Source: Macrosoma leucophasiata
Taxonomy: Eukaryota > Arthropoda > Insecta > Lepidoptera > Hedylidae
Length of the DNA stretch: 64,000 nt
Assembly (NCBI GenBank): GCA_036365455.1
Contig: JAWQUS010000002.1
Location: 5,270,001-5,334,000 of the forward strand
Direction of reading: 5' to 3'
Below, one piece after another: positions 12,001 to 21,700 of the stretch. Both the position numbers and the translations under genes were made by a program. Position 1 is the first letter of the stretch, and each line of letters begins with the position of its first letter. Under the pieces are notes generated by a model. That model saw only the letters and a list, made by a program, of their open reading frames with translations, did not search any database and was not told where the DNA came from.

Positions 12001-12721
12001 GTGTTAACGATCCCTCTTCTACAACAATCGCCTATCATTGCAGGCCCGTATGTCTATGCCCCACATGCGGCACCGCCTACGACAACCAGGAACTGGAGTG
12101 GCGGCTCATAGAGACCATGAACCGACGCGCGATGACCTACACGCTTCAAGACCTTGTCTGTTCTAGGTGTCATCAGGTAAACAACTTTAAATTATCGTGT
12201 TCCATCAGGCGGTAATGTACGGCCCTGTAATTTCCGCCACAGCAATAAAACAGCTTATACACTAGGAGTGGCAACGTAGATGGTTAATGTCTCTGGGTTT
12301 TATGTAGATATTTATAGGGTACTTCTACTACTGCACATCAATGTTAACTGTATACTTCTATACTAATTAATGACATAAAAAAACAAATCTAAAATATTTC
12401 GTGACGATTATGTATGCTTTTTAATAATAAAATATTGACAAACATCTTTATGGCATGGATTTTTCTTTACTTTATATTTTATTAGTATTGTCATTGTTGT
12501 AGTTTTTTATGGGTATTTTATAGAAAATAATATGCAAACAATTTAAATTGCAGGTAAAACGAGAAAACCTATCGGTGGTTTGTGACTGCGCCGGTGACTT
12601 CACGTTGATGGTATCCATAAAAGAGATGCACACACAACTCACAACATTCAAGTCCATTGCAGAGTATTATAAAATGCCACTCCTTTTAGAATTAATCGAT
12701 TTTAATCTTAGTAATATGTGA
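86..12721 (+). CDS. POLE: DNA polymerase epsilon catalytic subunit, C-terminal part (5' end outside window)
   Basis: This is the large subunit of the leading-strand replicative polymerase; the part here is the inactive C-terminal polymerase fold plus the cysteine-rich tail that binds the small subunits. Exons: 86-267, 1083-1279, 3485-3635, 4073-4228, 4540-4681, 5754-5826, 6268-6412, 7011-7195, 7846-7970, 8609-8689, 9328-9485, 10685-10847, 11357-11535, 12044-12176, 12554-12721. They total 2238 nt and all phases fit, giving 745 residues and a TGA stop. Family landmarks are [38 protein letters not shown]-like [27 protein letters not shown] and LCKD. Cysteine motif A is in exons 13-14 (CRVCNHC, CPTC) and motif B spans exons 14-15 (CSRC, CDC). 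Exon 3 and the end of exon 5 each have duplicated copies downstream. The polymerase and exonuclease active sites are not in the window. Confidence 0.97.
424..478. repeat. Perfect palindrome, 26-bp arms, 3-nt loop
   Basis: Arms 424-449 and 453-478 are exact reverse complements around a GGG loop. It lies in POLE intron 1 and would form a strong hairpin in the pre-mRNA. The rest of this intron (268-1082) holds this palindrome, one fold-back element and otherwise AT-rich unique-looking DNA. Confidence 0.9.
722..1015. mobile_element. Fold-back MITE in POLE intron 1
   Basis: The two ends are imperfect inverted repeats of about 35 bp: AGCATAGAGCAA with GGAGGGGAGTAGCCAT at the left, and the reverse complement of both blocks at 980-1015. 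No coding capacity is seen. It ends about 70 bp before POLE exon 2, close to that exon's T-rich polypyrimidine tract. Confidence 0.65.
1341..1613. mobile_element. Palindromic MITE (GGGTTGCACCA family), copy 1, split by a SINE
   Basis: The ends AAGCCTGGGTTGCACCA and TGGTGCAACCCAGGCTT are inverted copies, and nearly the whole element is self-complementary. Two other copies lie at 44412-44555 and 46150-46293. This copy is interrupted by a 120-bp tRNA-related SINE at 1448-1567. Confidence 0.8.
1448..1567 (-). mobile_element. tRNA-derived SINE fragment inside a MITE
   Basis: The insert is flanked by a perfect 12-bp target-site duplication, AATGTTACAATA, at 1436-1447 and 1568-1579. On the reverse strand it carries a B-box-like CGAGTTCGAGTC and belongs to the same SINE group as 16729-16873, 21931-22028 and 53108-53212. 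Confidence 0.75.
1614..1868 (-). repeat. SINE-like poly(A)-tailed repeat, family A, copy 1
   Basis: Family A is a dispersed repeat of about 300 bp. In sense orientation it runs GGTAGAGCTCCAGTGACGG, CGTAGGCACCACCGCATTAC, AATGGTAGTGTTCAGCACTA, GTAATTTCCGGCACAGAGGC, TCTATAGGCTGCAGTCATCA, GCATGCTTGTTTGCC, then poly(A). At least eleven copies lie in this window. The 3' tail resembles the tail of the LINE fragment ending near 54705 (GGCCCGTTTGCCTGTC), so mobilisation by that LINE type is an inference. Confidence 0.8.
1888..2115 (-). repeat. SINE-like repeat, family A, copy 2
   Basis: This is a second reverse-orientation copy directly beside copy 1, more diverged, running from GATGACTGCAGCCCACAGAC to the head block near 2100. 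The intervening 2116-2194 resembles the repeat at 51150-51180 (GACGTCTTATAAATC-type block). Confidence 0.75.
2195..2386 (+). repeat. SINE-like repeat, family A, copy 3 (5' truncated)
   Basis: It starts at the CCCTGTAATTTC block and continues to GCATGCTTGTTTGCC and an A-rich tail. The head is missing, as expected for incomplete reverse transcription. Confidence 0.75.
2596..2830 (+). repeat. SINE-like repeat, family A, copy 4 (5' truncated)
   Basis: It begins at GCCGCTAAATGGTAGTG and ends with GCATGCTTGTTTAGC plus a poly(A) run. It is well preserved relative to copies 1-3. POLE intron 2 (1280-3484) is therefore mostly repeats. Confidence 0.8.
2850..3200. repeat. Dispersed repeat related to 40490-40660 and 51150-51345
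   Basis: Blocks such as CACGAAAAAGTCACGT and CCGAGC recur in the same order near 40530 and 51185. No coding sequence is supported. The element type is not clear. Confidence 0.4.
3285..3365 (-). mobile_element. tRNA-like SINE head, third type
   Basis: The reverse strand carries a B-box-like GGGTTCGATCCCCAGG and an A-box-like TGGCTCAGTGG. A poly-T run follows (poly(A) in sense). Related diverged copies are at 22640-22720 and 61910-61990. Confidence 0.6.
3651..3812 (+). pseudogene. Decayed duplicate of POLE exon 3
   Basis: It repeats exon 3 (3485-3635) from its splice acceptor (TGTGTATAG versus TGTGTACAG) through CGAGTCGGTTCTCAAT, with scattered substitutions. An 18-bp-arm palindrome at 3704-3745 and small deletions destroy the reading frame. 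The copy of the 5' splice site is missing. It lies 16 bp downstream of the parent exon in the same orientation. Confidence 0.88.
3704..3745. repeat. Palindrome inside the duplicated exon, 18-bp perfect arms
   Basis: Arms 3704-3721 and 3728-3745 are exact reverse complements around a 6-nt loop. The right arm replaces expected exon sequence, so the palindrome formed after the exon was duplicated. Confidence 0.88.
4608..5519 (+). repeat. 104-bp tandem array spanning the exon 5 / intron boundary of POLE
   Basis: About 8.7 copies of a 104-bp unit, with no difference seen between full units. The first unit is the genuine end of POLE exon 5 (codons from GTG at 4613 to the CAG at 4679-4681). Each later unit repeats those 23 codons, the 5' splice site CAG|GTGGGG and a G-rich spacer. 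The equivalent splice sites fall every 104 bp from 4681 to 5513. Because 104 is not a multiple of three, reading through would shift the frame, so splicing should use the first site or skip the array. Long antisense frames here are by-products of the repeat. Confidence 0.95.
5520..5690 (+). other. Protein-like open segment of unknown origin in POLE intron 5
   Basis: Directly after the array, frame +1 is open and reads [13 protein letters not shown] followed by [12 protein letters not shown] and a stop. It looks more protein-like than chance but matches no part of POLE that I know. Possible splice acceptors precede it (TGCACTGCAG). It could be a captured exon fragment or chance. Confidence 0.25.
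7375..7480 (+). mobile_element. RTE-like LINE 3' fragment
   Basis: The sequence ATGAAGAGAATAATGAAGG through GACCGGGATATCTGGCGCTC matches in reverse the segment at 8876-8990, which belongs to a recognisable LINE C-terminus. It abuts a MITE that begins at 7481. Confidence 0.6.
7481..7732. mobile_element. MITE with ~50-bp inverted termini (CGCCTATCGACATTGC family), copy 1
   Basis: The left end CAGGGGTG with CGACCGCCTATCGACATTGC and its reverse complement at 7700-7732 bound a 252-bp element without coding capacity. Copy 2 is at 57737-57966 with the interior in the opposite orientation. It ends 113 bp before POLE exon 9. Confidence 0.85.
8185..8335 (+). repeat. Dispersed non-LTR-associated repeat (CATTTCAGCC family)
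   Basis: Contains GACGTCCACTGCTGAAC and AGGCCTCCCCCAAAGA, a motif set very common in lepidopteran genomes. Related pieces are at 10855-10985, 11693-11900 and 53846-54030. Confidence 0.6.
8870..9262 (-). mobile_element. RTE-clade LINE, C-terminal fragment
   Basis: On the reverse strand residues such as [25 protein letters not shown] and [10 protein letters not shown] are typical of the C-terminal part of lepidopteran RTE-like retrotransposons. The frame is open only in patches. It sits in POLE intron 10. The reverse transcriptase core is absent. Confidence 0.7.
9490..10684. other. POLE intron 11, mostly AT-rich, LINE-tail-like pieces
   Basis: No exon or open frame is supported. Blocks near 9540-9640 and 9870-10130 resemble 3' untranslated sequence of non-LTR elements, but no clear end or target duplication is visible. 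Confidence 0.35.
11693..11900 (-). repeat. Dispersed repeat shared with 23590-23880, 27415-27660 and 53846-54185
   Basis: Shared blocks include GGGGAGCATATGCCATAATC, GTGGCGGTAGTTTGATCGCG and CCTATTGCAATGGTTTGACT. All four copies are diverged, and the two near 23.6 kb and 27.4 kb are in the opposite orientation. Confidence 0.65.
12195..12385 (+). repeat. SINE-like repeat, family A, copy 5 (degenerate)
   Basis: CAGGCGGTAATGTACGGCCC and GTAATTTCCG identify it. The 3' part is strongly diverged and ends in an A-run. It occupies most of the last POLE intron. Confidence 0.65.
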
Positions 12722-12825
12722 TACTAATTAAGTTTGTACTGTTTTGATATGTTGTTAAGAAATATATTTTTTTTAGAATCTCGGAATTTTTTTCCAAGAA
12801 ACATTTTTTAATTGCGTCTTTGAAT

Positions 12826-12851
12826 AATAAATAACCCACGTAACAAATAAA
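12826..12851 (+). terminator. Candidate POLE polyadenylation signals
   Basis: Two AATAAA hexamers (12826-12831 and 12846-12851) lie about 105-130 bp after the POLE stop. Confidence 0.6.
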
Positions 12852-12889
12852 GATAAAGATCACTGCGAATACCAATTTGAAATTTTGCT

Positions 12890-13165
12890 GGTGGTTGAGT
12901 TCCAGTGTAGGAGGAAGTCGAGGGCGTAGGCACCACCGCATTCCTAATCAATCTGCCGCTAAATGGTAGTGTTCAGCACTATCGTGTTCCGGTTAGGTAA
13001 TGCACAACCCCGTAATAACTTATCACAGAGACATAACAACTAAGATCTCAGGGGTGGCAACGCATCTGCTTTTGACCACTGGTCTTGGTGTCAAAGTCTA
13101 TAGGCTGCAGTCACTATAAATGAGAACTGCATGCTTGTTTGCCACCTTCATTCAATAAAAAAAAC
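12890..13165 (+). repeat. SINE-like repeat, family A, copy 6 (near full length)
   Basis: Runs from the head (GGTTGAGTTCCAGTGTAGG) through GCATGCTTGTTTGCC to a poly(A) tail. It lies just downstream of the POLE polyadenylation signals. Confidence 0.8.
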
Positions 13166-13239
13166 GTAATTACGGATCGAAGAAATGTCCGGTTGGTCTA
13201 AGAGGCGTCGCACACTGACGGCGCGGCATGGAACGGCAC

Positions 13240-13435
13240 GATTATACCGATAACGACAGGAATATGCCGGATAGCTACTATTTGCTTCTAAAATCCTATC
13301 TTGATGAATGTGCATTCCAAGTCAAGGAGGGAGAAACAACATCAAGATTTTATGATATACTTGTTCGCGTACCGCAAGGCTCAGTATTAAGGTCCAATAT
13401 TGTATACTTTATTCACAGGCGATCTGCCTGATGCC
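13240..13435 (+). pseudogene. Jockey-like reverse transcriptase fragment
   Basis: The frame reads YYLLLKSYLDECAFQVKEG and later VRVPQGSVL, the signature around the conserved PQG motif of Jockey-type LINE reverse transcriptases. The usual glycine before VPQG is changed and the fragment ends in a stop shortly after. It is a dead relic between POLE and SEC13. The rest of 13436-13981 shows nothing else. Confidence 0.75.
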
Positions 13436-13981
13436 ATGCTTGCAAAAAATGCAAAATAATTTCCTTCGAAAAATCAGAAATGTGCCCTGGTATGTTACAA
13501 ATGCAGAAATCCACTAACATGTATATGGAAATGTCTACTATAAAAAAATAAAAAAATATACGGGATTGAGATGCTGGGAGAGGCTGGACAAGCACCCCAA
13601 TACTCTTGCAAAATAACTCGCAATGCATAGTTATATGTAATAATATGATGATGATGAAGGATGTAATAATATTATAATCTTATGAAAATGAGTAGATGCC
13701 TTTGCTGGTGGGCACACTCAAATATTCTAATGCTTTAAACTCATTTGCTAAAAGTAACCGCACTGATTGCAAATGAAAATGGATAAAAAAATAATTGATT
13801 GTAAAAATTCTAGGTTTGGCACGGCCCACCCAGCTCCCCCTTCCTGTGTCAAAGTGTGTGTCGTCGTGCATGTGAAAAATGGAATTAAGAAATCAAAACA
13901 ATGTTATTTCAGTAAATTATTATTTATATTACAATTAAACGCAAAGAATTAGAACAAAAAAATGGAATTATATCTTCAATC

Positions 13982-15214
13982 TCATAGTGTGCTTCTCTCA
14001 TCACTTGGTGTTTGTCCAAGTCCTTTAGATACTTCACTTATACATAACCACTGTCCATCAGAGTTTTCCCGCCACAAGCTGACTTTGTTATCTCCTCCCG
14101 ACACTGCTAAAATGTTGCCAGTAAGAGACCAGCTCACACTCCATACAACATCATCAAACGTATTTAGAATTGTAGGTGTCCAAGAGATGTTATCATCGCT
14201 GGTCCAGATCACAACTCTCTTGTCCTGAGAGCAACTTGCAATCATGGAACGCTGTAGCCCTAGAGAAGGGGCCCATGCCACATCTCTTACCCAATCCATA
14301 TGCATCTCTAGACGATTTTCCTCAACCCATTGATCACCTTGCTCTCTCCATATCTGACAAAGAATATGACATATAATTACTAACTGATTCAGCATAAATT
14401 AAATAATGTGTAAGTTTGATAGGTACAGACTATTTGTATGGGTAAATGAAATTGTGAAATTGTTTTTACCATTCCCCTTATATATTTTCTCAACTTTTAA
14501 ATTTTTACTGGAGTCCCAAAATTAATTCAAAACCTAAATTAGCCAAATCATTAAAGTTCTCTAGTTTTATCAAAACAAATTATCAGCAATTGATTTTTAT
14601 AAGATTATTTTGAATGATTTTTATAAAATATACAACCAATTTACCTTGATCAAATTATCACATCCTCCAGACACAAGCCTCTTTGGTGCATCCTTGTTGG
14701 TCAGGGGATCAAGGTTCAAATCCGCAGATATGGCTGGACACCAGCTGACTGAATTGACGCCAATTGCATGAGCAGCTGGAATTTTCTTGACGTCCCAGTT
14801 GCCGGCTTCTTGGTTGTAAGTGATGGTCGATATAGAGCCGTCAGAACTGCAGCAAGCGAGGATTAAGCCGTATTCCGCCGGTGCCCACGCTACAGAGTTC
14901 ACGGAACTCTCGTGACCAGTGTATTCGTATAGTTTCGTCCATTCCCCGGACTCCTTCCATATAATCACTTTCCTGTCATACGAGCAGGATGCCAGAAGGT
15001 TCCCGTATTTCGGATGAGCCCATGCTACTTGCCATACTGGTCCAAAATGTCCTTTTAGATCGGCGGCAAGGGTTTGTGTACCGCTCTTGATGTCATATAT
15101 CTTCACTGAATTATCGGAAGAACAAGTTGCCAAACGCAATCCATAGTAATCCAATTCGGCATCGTGTATCATGTCCTCATGGCCCGTATCAATAGTGTTT
15201 AGTACACTGATCAT
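13982..15214 (-). CDS. SEC13: SEC13, WD40 protein of COPII coat and nuclear pore
   Basis: SEC13 pairs with SEC31 in the COPII outer coat and with the Y-complex of the nuclear pore. Two exons, 14645-15214 and 13982-14353, encode 313 residues, close to the usual ~320. The start [19 protein letters not shown] matches the family start; an upstream in-frame ATG at 15242-15244 would add ten unconserved residues. WD-type blades are visible in order: [118 protein letters not shown]. The short C-terminal tail ends in DERSTL. No frame damage is seen. Confidence 0.97.
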
Positions 15215-15729
15215 TTTTAAATTATTTTTACTGAAATGTACCAAAAAACAACCTTATCCCAAAATTTCCAATTTTCCACCATCTGTCAAAAGAGGTGACA
15301 ATTTTGACGTGACGTGGACGGTTTTTTTTTTCTTCTCATAAAGCAAAGTCGGTATAGATCATAATGCCATTGTTCGAGTTTTTATGAGTTATAATAGTCT
15401 CCTTGTGAGTATATTGTTCTGTGGTTATAGCGCAGATAGTTTTTTGTTTTTGGTAATTACCGAGCTACTGTATCTTTGTTTTCTTTATATGAAGTTATTG
15501 TAACTTATATACATAAATTAATTCATTACTTTGGAAATAAATATAACAGCTGCTTTGAAAACGTGAAGACAGGCCGAAGAAAACAAAACACCTTAATGTC
15601 AAATGACGGTTGACTTGTCATTCGTCACGTCAAAAATTTGAATGGCTCTCTGAAAGCTGAAAATACAGATGAGCTAATTGTTTTTTTAGAATTATGAAAT
15701 AACTTTCCTTGTAATTGAATACAATAAAA
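15215..15729. promoter_or_regulatory. Divergent promoter region of SEC13 and the C3orf33-family gene
   Basis: The 515 bp between the two start codons are repeat-free. TTTTGACGTGACG (15302-15314) recurs inverted as CGTCACGTCAAAA (15622-15634), one near each gene. TGACAATTT and TGACTTGTCA-type blocks accompany them. These are candidate shared regulatory sites; no TATA box stands out. Confidence 0.5.
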
Positions 15730-18700
15730 ATGTCTGAAAAGGAAGGTGGAATATTGTACAATATAGAAAATCTCCTACGACAAGATTATCGAGGTGTAAA
15801 CGTACGTAAAAATAGGGTCAGTCTTATGGAATTCCTAAAACAAACTGTTGTTATTATTTGTGTTTTATGTTAATTTCAGTTAGCAGTTTACGCTTTAGCC
15901 ACAGCCGGTCTCGCTGTAGCTGTTCATAAGATTCGTCCGGTGAGTGATCGACTCCATATGTGTCCAATTTTGATAATAATATTACATAACGATAATGTTA
16001 TGATTTTTAAAGGTTAGCAAGTTCTCGAAAGCCAGCAAAGTTCCTGACCATTTTCTAAGGCAGCATGAGCCACTGAAGGGAGTATATACGGGAGTGCAGC
16101 ACTCCCCTGTCCGGTTACTGGTGGAGCACAAGGCACCAATATACTTACCACTATGGCATTCCAGCAAACCTCCGCTGCCAGTCAAGGTTGGTCATCAATG
16201 TCAATGATATTTAACCTAGTTGATACTTTGCCAGTTTTAAATTACATATATTACATGATTACCTCTTTTTAGATTTCTTTTTCATTGTGTTTGAATGTTC
16301 ATTCATAATGTTTACTGTTTTTGTGTAAATAGTAAGACTTTATCATCTTAATGCTATGTCCACTACAGCTTATCATTGCGGTATTATCACTCCAATCTGA
16401 TATAAATTGTTTGTTTGTATTCAAAATATTCTTGATTTATGTAATATTTGTAATTGTGTATCTACCTCAATGGCTAAGTGCGTGTTTGTAACTGATAAAC
16501 TTAGGTTTAATTGTTATTTGTAGTCCTACACCTGTTATGTATCTATAACAAGTATAGTAGAGCGTCGATTATTGGAACTAATTGGGGGACATGGGTGTTC
16601 GGAAAACTGGTATTTTCGGATAATCGAACTATGTACATATATTGATTCAGCCATACAAATTTACGTACAGGTAAATGATAACCATATTATTTACATTTAT
16701 GAATATTTTTAATGACAAATAGGAAATAAAGAATAAAAAGGGATAACCAGTCCAGCTAGACTGGTTATCCTGAGGTCACAGGTTCGATTCCTGCCCGAAG
16801 CCAAATTTTTCTTTCTGTTTTTTCTTTAATTTATAAAGTTCACTCGCATGTGTTATTGCGAAAAATGAATAGTACAAATAGGAAATATACAAAAAAAAGT
16901 GTAGACAATCTTGTAGTAAAACTAGTGTTTACGAATTACAATTAATGCTTTAAAAAATCTTGAATCTTCGTCTGCCGAAGCAAGCCTTACGAGCGGCTAG
17001 ATTGCGTTCTTTTTTGAGAACAGATATTTGATACTGGTCGCTCTCGGCCTATGTTTCAAACCAGCGCAAGGCAATATCTAAGCAAGTGAACGCTTCAGAA
17101 GCACTAACTATGTTTTCAACTTCGTTATCTGGACATACGAGTACAATAACTAGTGAACGAGTCGCGACAAGTGGGCGGGGCGAAAACTGAAGCGCGGGCG
17201 GCATTGACCCGCGCGTTACTGCGTTCGGATAAGCGGTCGTTCGGTTAAGCGACGTTCGCATAATCGACGCTCCACTGTACCATCAAAGAAATGTTTACTT
17301 GGTCATGTTGGTGCAATTTGTGTGGTGGTAAAGTCTAATTTGCTGTTTTTGGATGACCAGATACTTCAATGGTTCTATGGCCTATTTCTTTAATTCCTCA
17401 GTTACCGAGGCAAATATGACAGTTGATTTCAAATTGTTAGTGGCCGTTATCAATCTAAATGCGGCTTAAGAGATTAATATTGAAAATTCAAGGATGAAAC
17501 TATGATTTCTGTAAATGCTAAAAAAATTATAACAGTTAAAATTACTGGTGGTAGAGCGCCAGTGACTGAGCTCGCGGGCGTAGGCACCACTACATTACCT
17601 AATTTAATTGCTTCTAAATGCTAGTTTTCAGCACAATCATGTTCCAGTCAGGTGGTAATGTATGGCCCTGTAATATCCGGCACAGAGGCATAACACCTTG
17701 GACCCCAGGACTGATATTGCATCTGCATATGCATTGGAATCTCTGGTTTAATGTAGATGTTTATAGGCTGTAGTATTATTTACCATCAATGTAAACTGCA
17801 TCCTTGTCACTTGATGACATAAAAAAAAAAACATAGCACTTAGCTACAGTGAATGTTAAACTTTAAGTTATTTTTTTTACTTTACTTCACAGCTTTGGGG
17901 ACTGGATATAGTGAGTGGGAATGCTATCAATTGGTTAGACTGTGTCGCAAAAGGACAGCAGGTGACCCTGAAACCAATTGCGAGAGACAATGAGGACCTT
18001 GTTTCTACTGTTTTGTTGCATTTACCACAACCCAAGGTATTGTTTATTCATTTAATTATAAATTACCACAGCCAGCAAATCAAACATAATGTGCCCCCAG
18101 GGAGCCCAAAATAATAGCCTCAGGGTCATATCATCAGCAGCATGGTTTATTCGCAACTCAGAAATCCATGAATACTTGGAAACCATCTCTGAAGAGGCAA
18201 AACACTACTCATTAAAGAACAGAGACCATCTTAAAACTCATCCAAACCCACTCTCTGCATCATTGCTCCAGCCAAGCATTAGTAGACTGAAATGAGCCTA
18301 TGTGCTGACTTAATATAGAGCTGGGACACTGATCCTATCTCGCCCATCCGTCTTCATCACTGCACCTATCTGCTTATAGTTAAATGTGACTGATCACAGA
18401 TTCCAGAGGAAGAAAAAAATATTATAAATTAGTTTAATATGATCTAATTTTTACTTAGGGATTGTCCATCACTTGATGTTTTTGGCGTCACTTTGAGTCC
18501 ACCTCTTCCCCCTTGGTAATAAGTGTTGAGGTTCTAAATTAACCGCCACCCTAACCTAATATCATGTATTTTTCTGTGGAATATAATAAACCTATTATTT
18601 AAATTTAGAGGAAAATAAGGTATCTATAAAATAAATCACGCAAATATAAAGTTGGCTCTACAATCGTGGCGCGAATAGCCGTGAAATCTGAAAACCCGCG

Positions 18701-21700
18701 AAATCTGAAAACTCGCGATGCGTATGTAGATGTTGTTCACGCCTTCTCGTTCACGCTTCGCGCCGTTCCCCGATCACCAGTCAGTGTCTCGTTTTTGACG
18801 AACGTGAACGCATCCACACTCGCGTCTCACAGCAGTTTTCCGTAGTAGCGAACAATATAAGACATCGTAGAGAAATCACGTCGTCCATGAACAAGCCTCT
18901 GAAGCTTTGCGAGTGTGGAGCCTCCACCTCCACACTCGCGTGTGACGTCGCGCCGTGTGGAGGTTCACGGCGCGTGAAGTATAGAGCCGGTGTGATATAC
19001 TATGCATGTATTTAGCGTGAAAATTACTAACTAGTTTAGTTAGAAAATTTTAAAGGCGACTGCTAGATCAAGATGAACGTTTCTCAAATGTTTGCCGAAA
19101 TCACCCACCACTTTTCGGTTGAAATAGAACGCACAAAAAAAGAAATAAATTTATACACCCCTTGTGATGTTTCGTGATTTATTCCGGATCCTCCCCCTCC
19201 CCCTTTCGATCTTCACGTTATTAATGGACGACCCTTTACTGCAGGTATTATTAACTTGTCTAATAACAAACTAGATCTGAAAACTGGGGTTGAATCACTG
19301 GGTTGAGTAATAACATTAATTTATTTATTTGACGAGCCGGTTAGTCCATCGGTGTAAGCAACCGTTTGATTCGAAGGGTCGCGGGTTCGATCACCGCACC
19401 GGGACAAATATTTGTATGGCCTACAGATATTTGTTTCGGGTCTGGGTGTTTGTGTTGTATGTTCATGACGGCACCCACGACACAGTTTAATAACTGGTGT
19501 AGAGCTGTGAGTGTAAGCGTATTTTATTAATTGTGCTTTTTCACTGGTGGTGATAGTCCAATATTTCACCACTTAGATTTTTTTAGATGTTTTTGAAACC
19601 GACTATTTCCCGGTTTATACAGACGAGCGGTACTTAGTTGACGGCGGCCGTCCCAACCTATTGACGACGACCGTCGCAACTTTAAGAAGCATTGGAATTC
19701 CAAGTTTAAAACTAATGTAATACATCTAATGAGCCATTTCCATTCTTCCTTTCTTATCCAAAGTCCTTGAGCGATTGGTTCATAATCAAATAAACTCTTT
19801 CATGTCTAAATATCACCTTTACAATCCTCTCCAATCTGGTTTCCGGCAGGGTCATAGTACGGCTACTGCACTTGTCAAAATTACTGAAGACTTAAGGTTT
19901 AGAATGGAAAATAGGACAGGACGAGTACAGGACTGTACTCGTCCTGTTAGATTGTAGTAATGCGTTCAATAATGTAGATTATGATATATTACTCGCAATT
20001 CTCCGTTCTCTTAACATAGTGATTGACTGGTTTCATAGTTACTTGTCTGGTCGCCGGCAGCGTATTCGAGTGGATGATTCCTTTTCCACCTGGTGCGACG
20101 TTACTGCCGGTGTACCGCAAGGTGGCGTGTTGTCTCCTTTCCTTTTTTCTACTTTCATCAGTATTATCACTCAAAACCTAACTTCTCTCTACCACCTGTA
20201 TGCCGACGACATCCAAATTTACTATCAAACTAAATTCATAGATTTGCCTGATGCCATTAAAATTGTTAATGATGATCTAGACCGCATCTCCAAATGGTGT
20301 CAATCTTTCGGACTCCATCTCAACCCATTAAAAACTCAGGCTATTGTTGTTGGGAGCTCAAGGATGGTGTAAAAATCGACTTTACAAAAGTACCACAAAT
20401 TACCCTGAACAGTTCTTCAATTCCATTTAGTGATAAAGTTAAAAATCTAGGTGTGCTTATAGACAAGTGTTTGACATGGGCCCCGCAAATATGTGAAGTC
20501 AGCAAGAAACTGTTTGGCGCTGTTGGCTCTTTGAGAAGACTTCAAAATTTTTTGCCTACCTCCACTAAAGTTGCGCTTGCTCGATCTATTCTCCTCCCTA
20601 TATTAGACTACGCCGACATATGCTATCTTGATTTGACCCAGGAGCAACTTAACAAACTTGAGCGCCTCCAAAATCTTTGCATACGGTTCATATATGGCTT
20701 ACGCAAATATGACCATATTTCTCAATTTCGTGTTGAGCTCAAGTGGCTTCCTATACGTCTTCGCAGGAATACTCATATTCTCTCTCTTCTTTACTGTCTT
20801 CTATTCGTTCCACAATCTCCTGACTATCTTAAAAATCATTTCAGTTACCTTTGCCAATCAAATCCTCTCTATCTACGATCCTCAGAAAATCTACTTCTTC
20901 AAATTCCTCGTCACTCTTCTTCCTTCGTTGCAAATTCTTTTACAGTAACTGCTGTACGACTGTGGAATTCCTTGCCCTTAAACATAAGAAAAGCACAGAC
21001 TCTTGAGTCGTTTAAAAAACGACTCTTTGACTACTACTTTGCTTCTTTAACTTAACATATTCATTCCTATTGCAATATTATTAAGTTTTGTGTTTTAATT
21101 AGGTTTATATATTTATGAAATGTGTGTACCTATCTATTTATTTATTTATTCACAATGTTTGTCCTTAATTTGATGTACACTCTGCCTCTGTAATTTAACA
21201 TTTCTATTTCCACCGACAGGTTGTCTGGAAGAGATCGCTTTTAGCGATAAGACCGCCTGATTGTACTTTCACTTTGTTTTTTCTATTTTTGTTTTTATTG
21301 AACATTACTGGTGTACAATAAAGAATATTTACTTACTTACTAATTTAATAACATTTCAGACTAAAACAGTGGAAACCGTGGATATCGGTCAAAAATTGGT
21401 GGAGCTCGGCTTCGCGACGGCATCAGTCCCTCCTGCTATCAAGAAACACACCATCGAGTCACAACTAGCTCCCGCCATACTGTCGGCCCAAACCCGCGCC
21501 AAAAGCTTCCGGAATGGAATTTGGTCGGAGAAACTTCCGCCTATCCCCATCTACGTTGTCTATTGGCGACGAGGCTCCCAACTAATTATGGACCTCGCTG
21601 TTTTAACAACAAAAAATATACTTTATCTCTTTGCTTTTATTACTAAGAGTGCCTTAACCGGAACAAAGAATCTAGCTCTCAGACCATTTAGAGCTAGCAA

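Noticed and set aside
13962..14376. Sense-strand frames over SEC13
   Set aside because: They mirror the WD40 coding exon on the minus strand.
16775..16801. tRNA genes, here and at 21960-22020, 19340-19410, 28850-28880, 47150-47220 and 3285-3365
   Set aside because: Polymerase III boxes are present, but no complete cloverleaf with an anticodon arm is credible. The same bodies recur with target duplications, so they are SINE heads.
18655..19000. A GC-rich exon in intron 4 of the C3orf33-family gene
   Set aside because: No frame is conserved, the C3orf33-family protein is complete without it, and the edges resemble weak inverted repeats.
19775..21055. Retrovirus or viral polymerase gene
   Set aside because: YADD with PQGGVLSP context and the C-terminal WNSLPLNIR block are non-LTR retrotransposon features. 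No LTR, gag or envelope is present.
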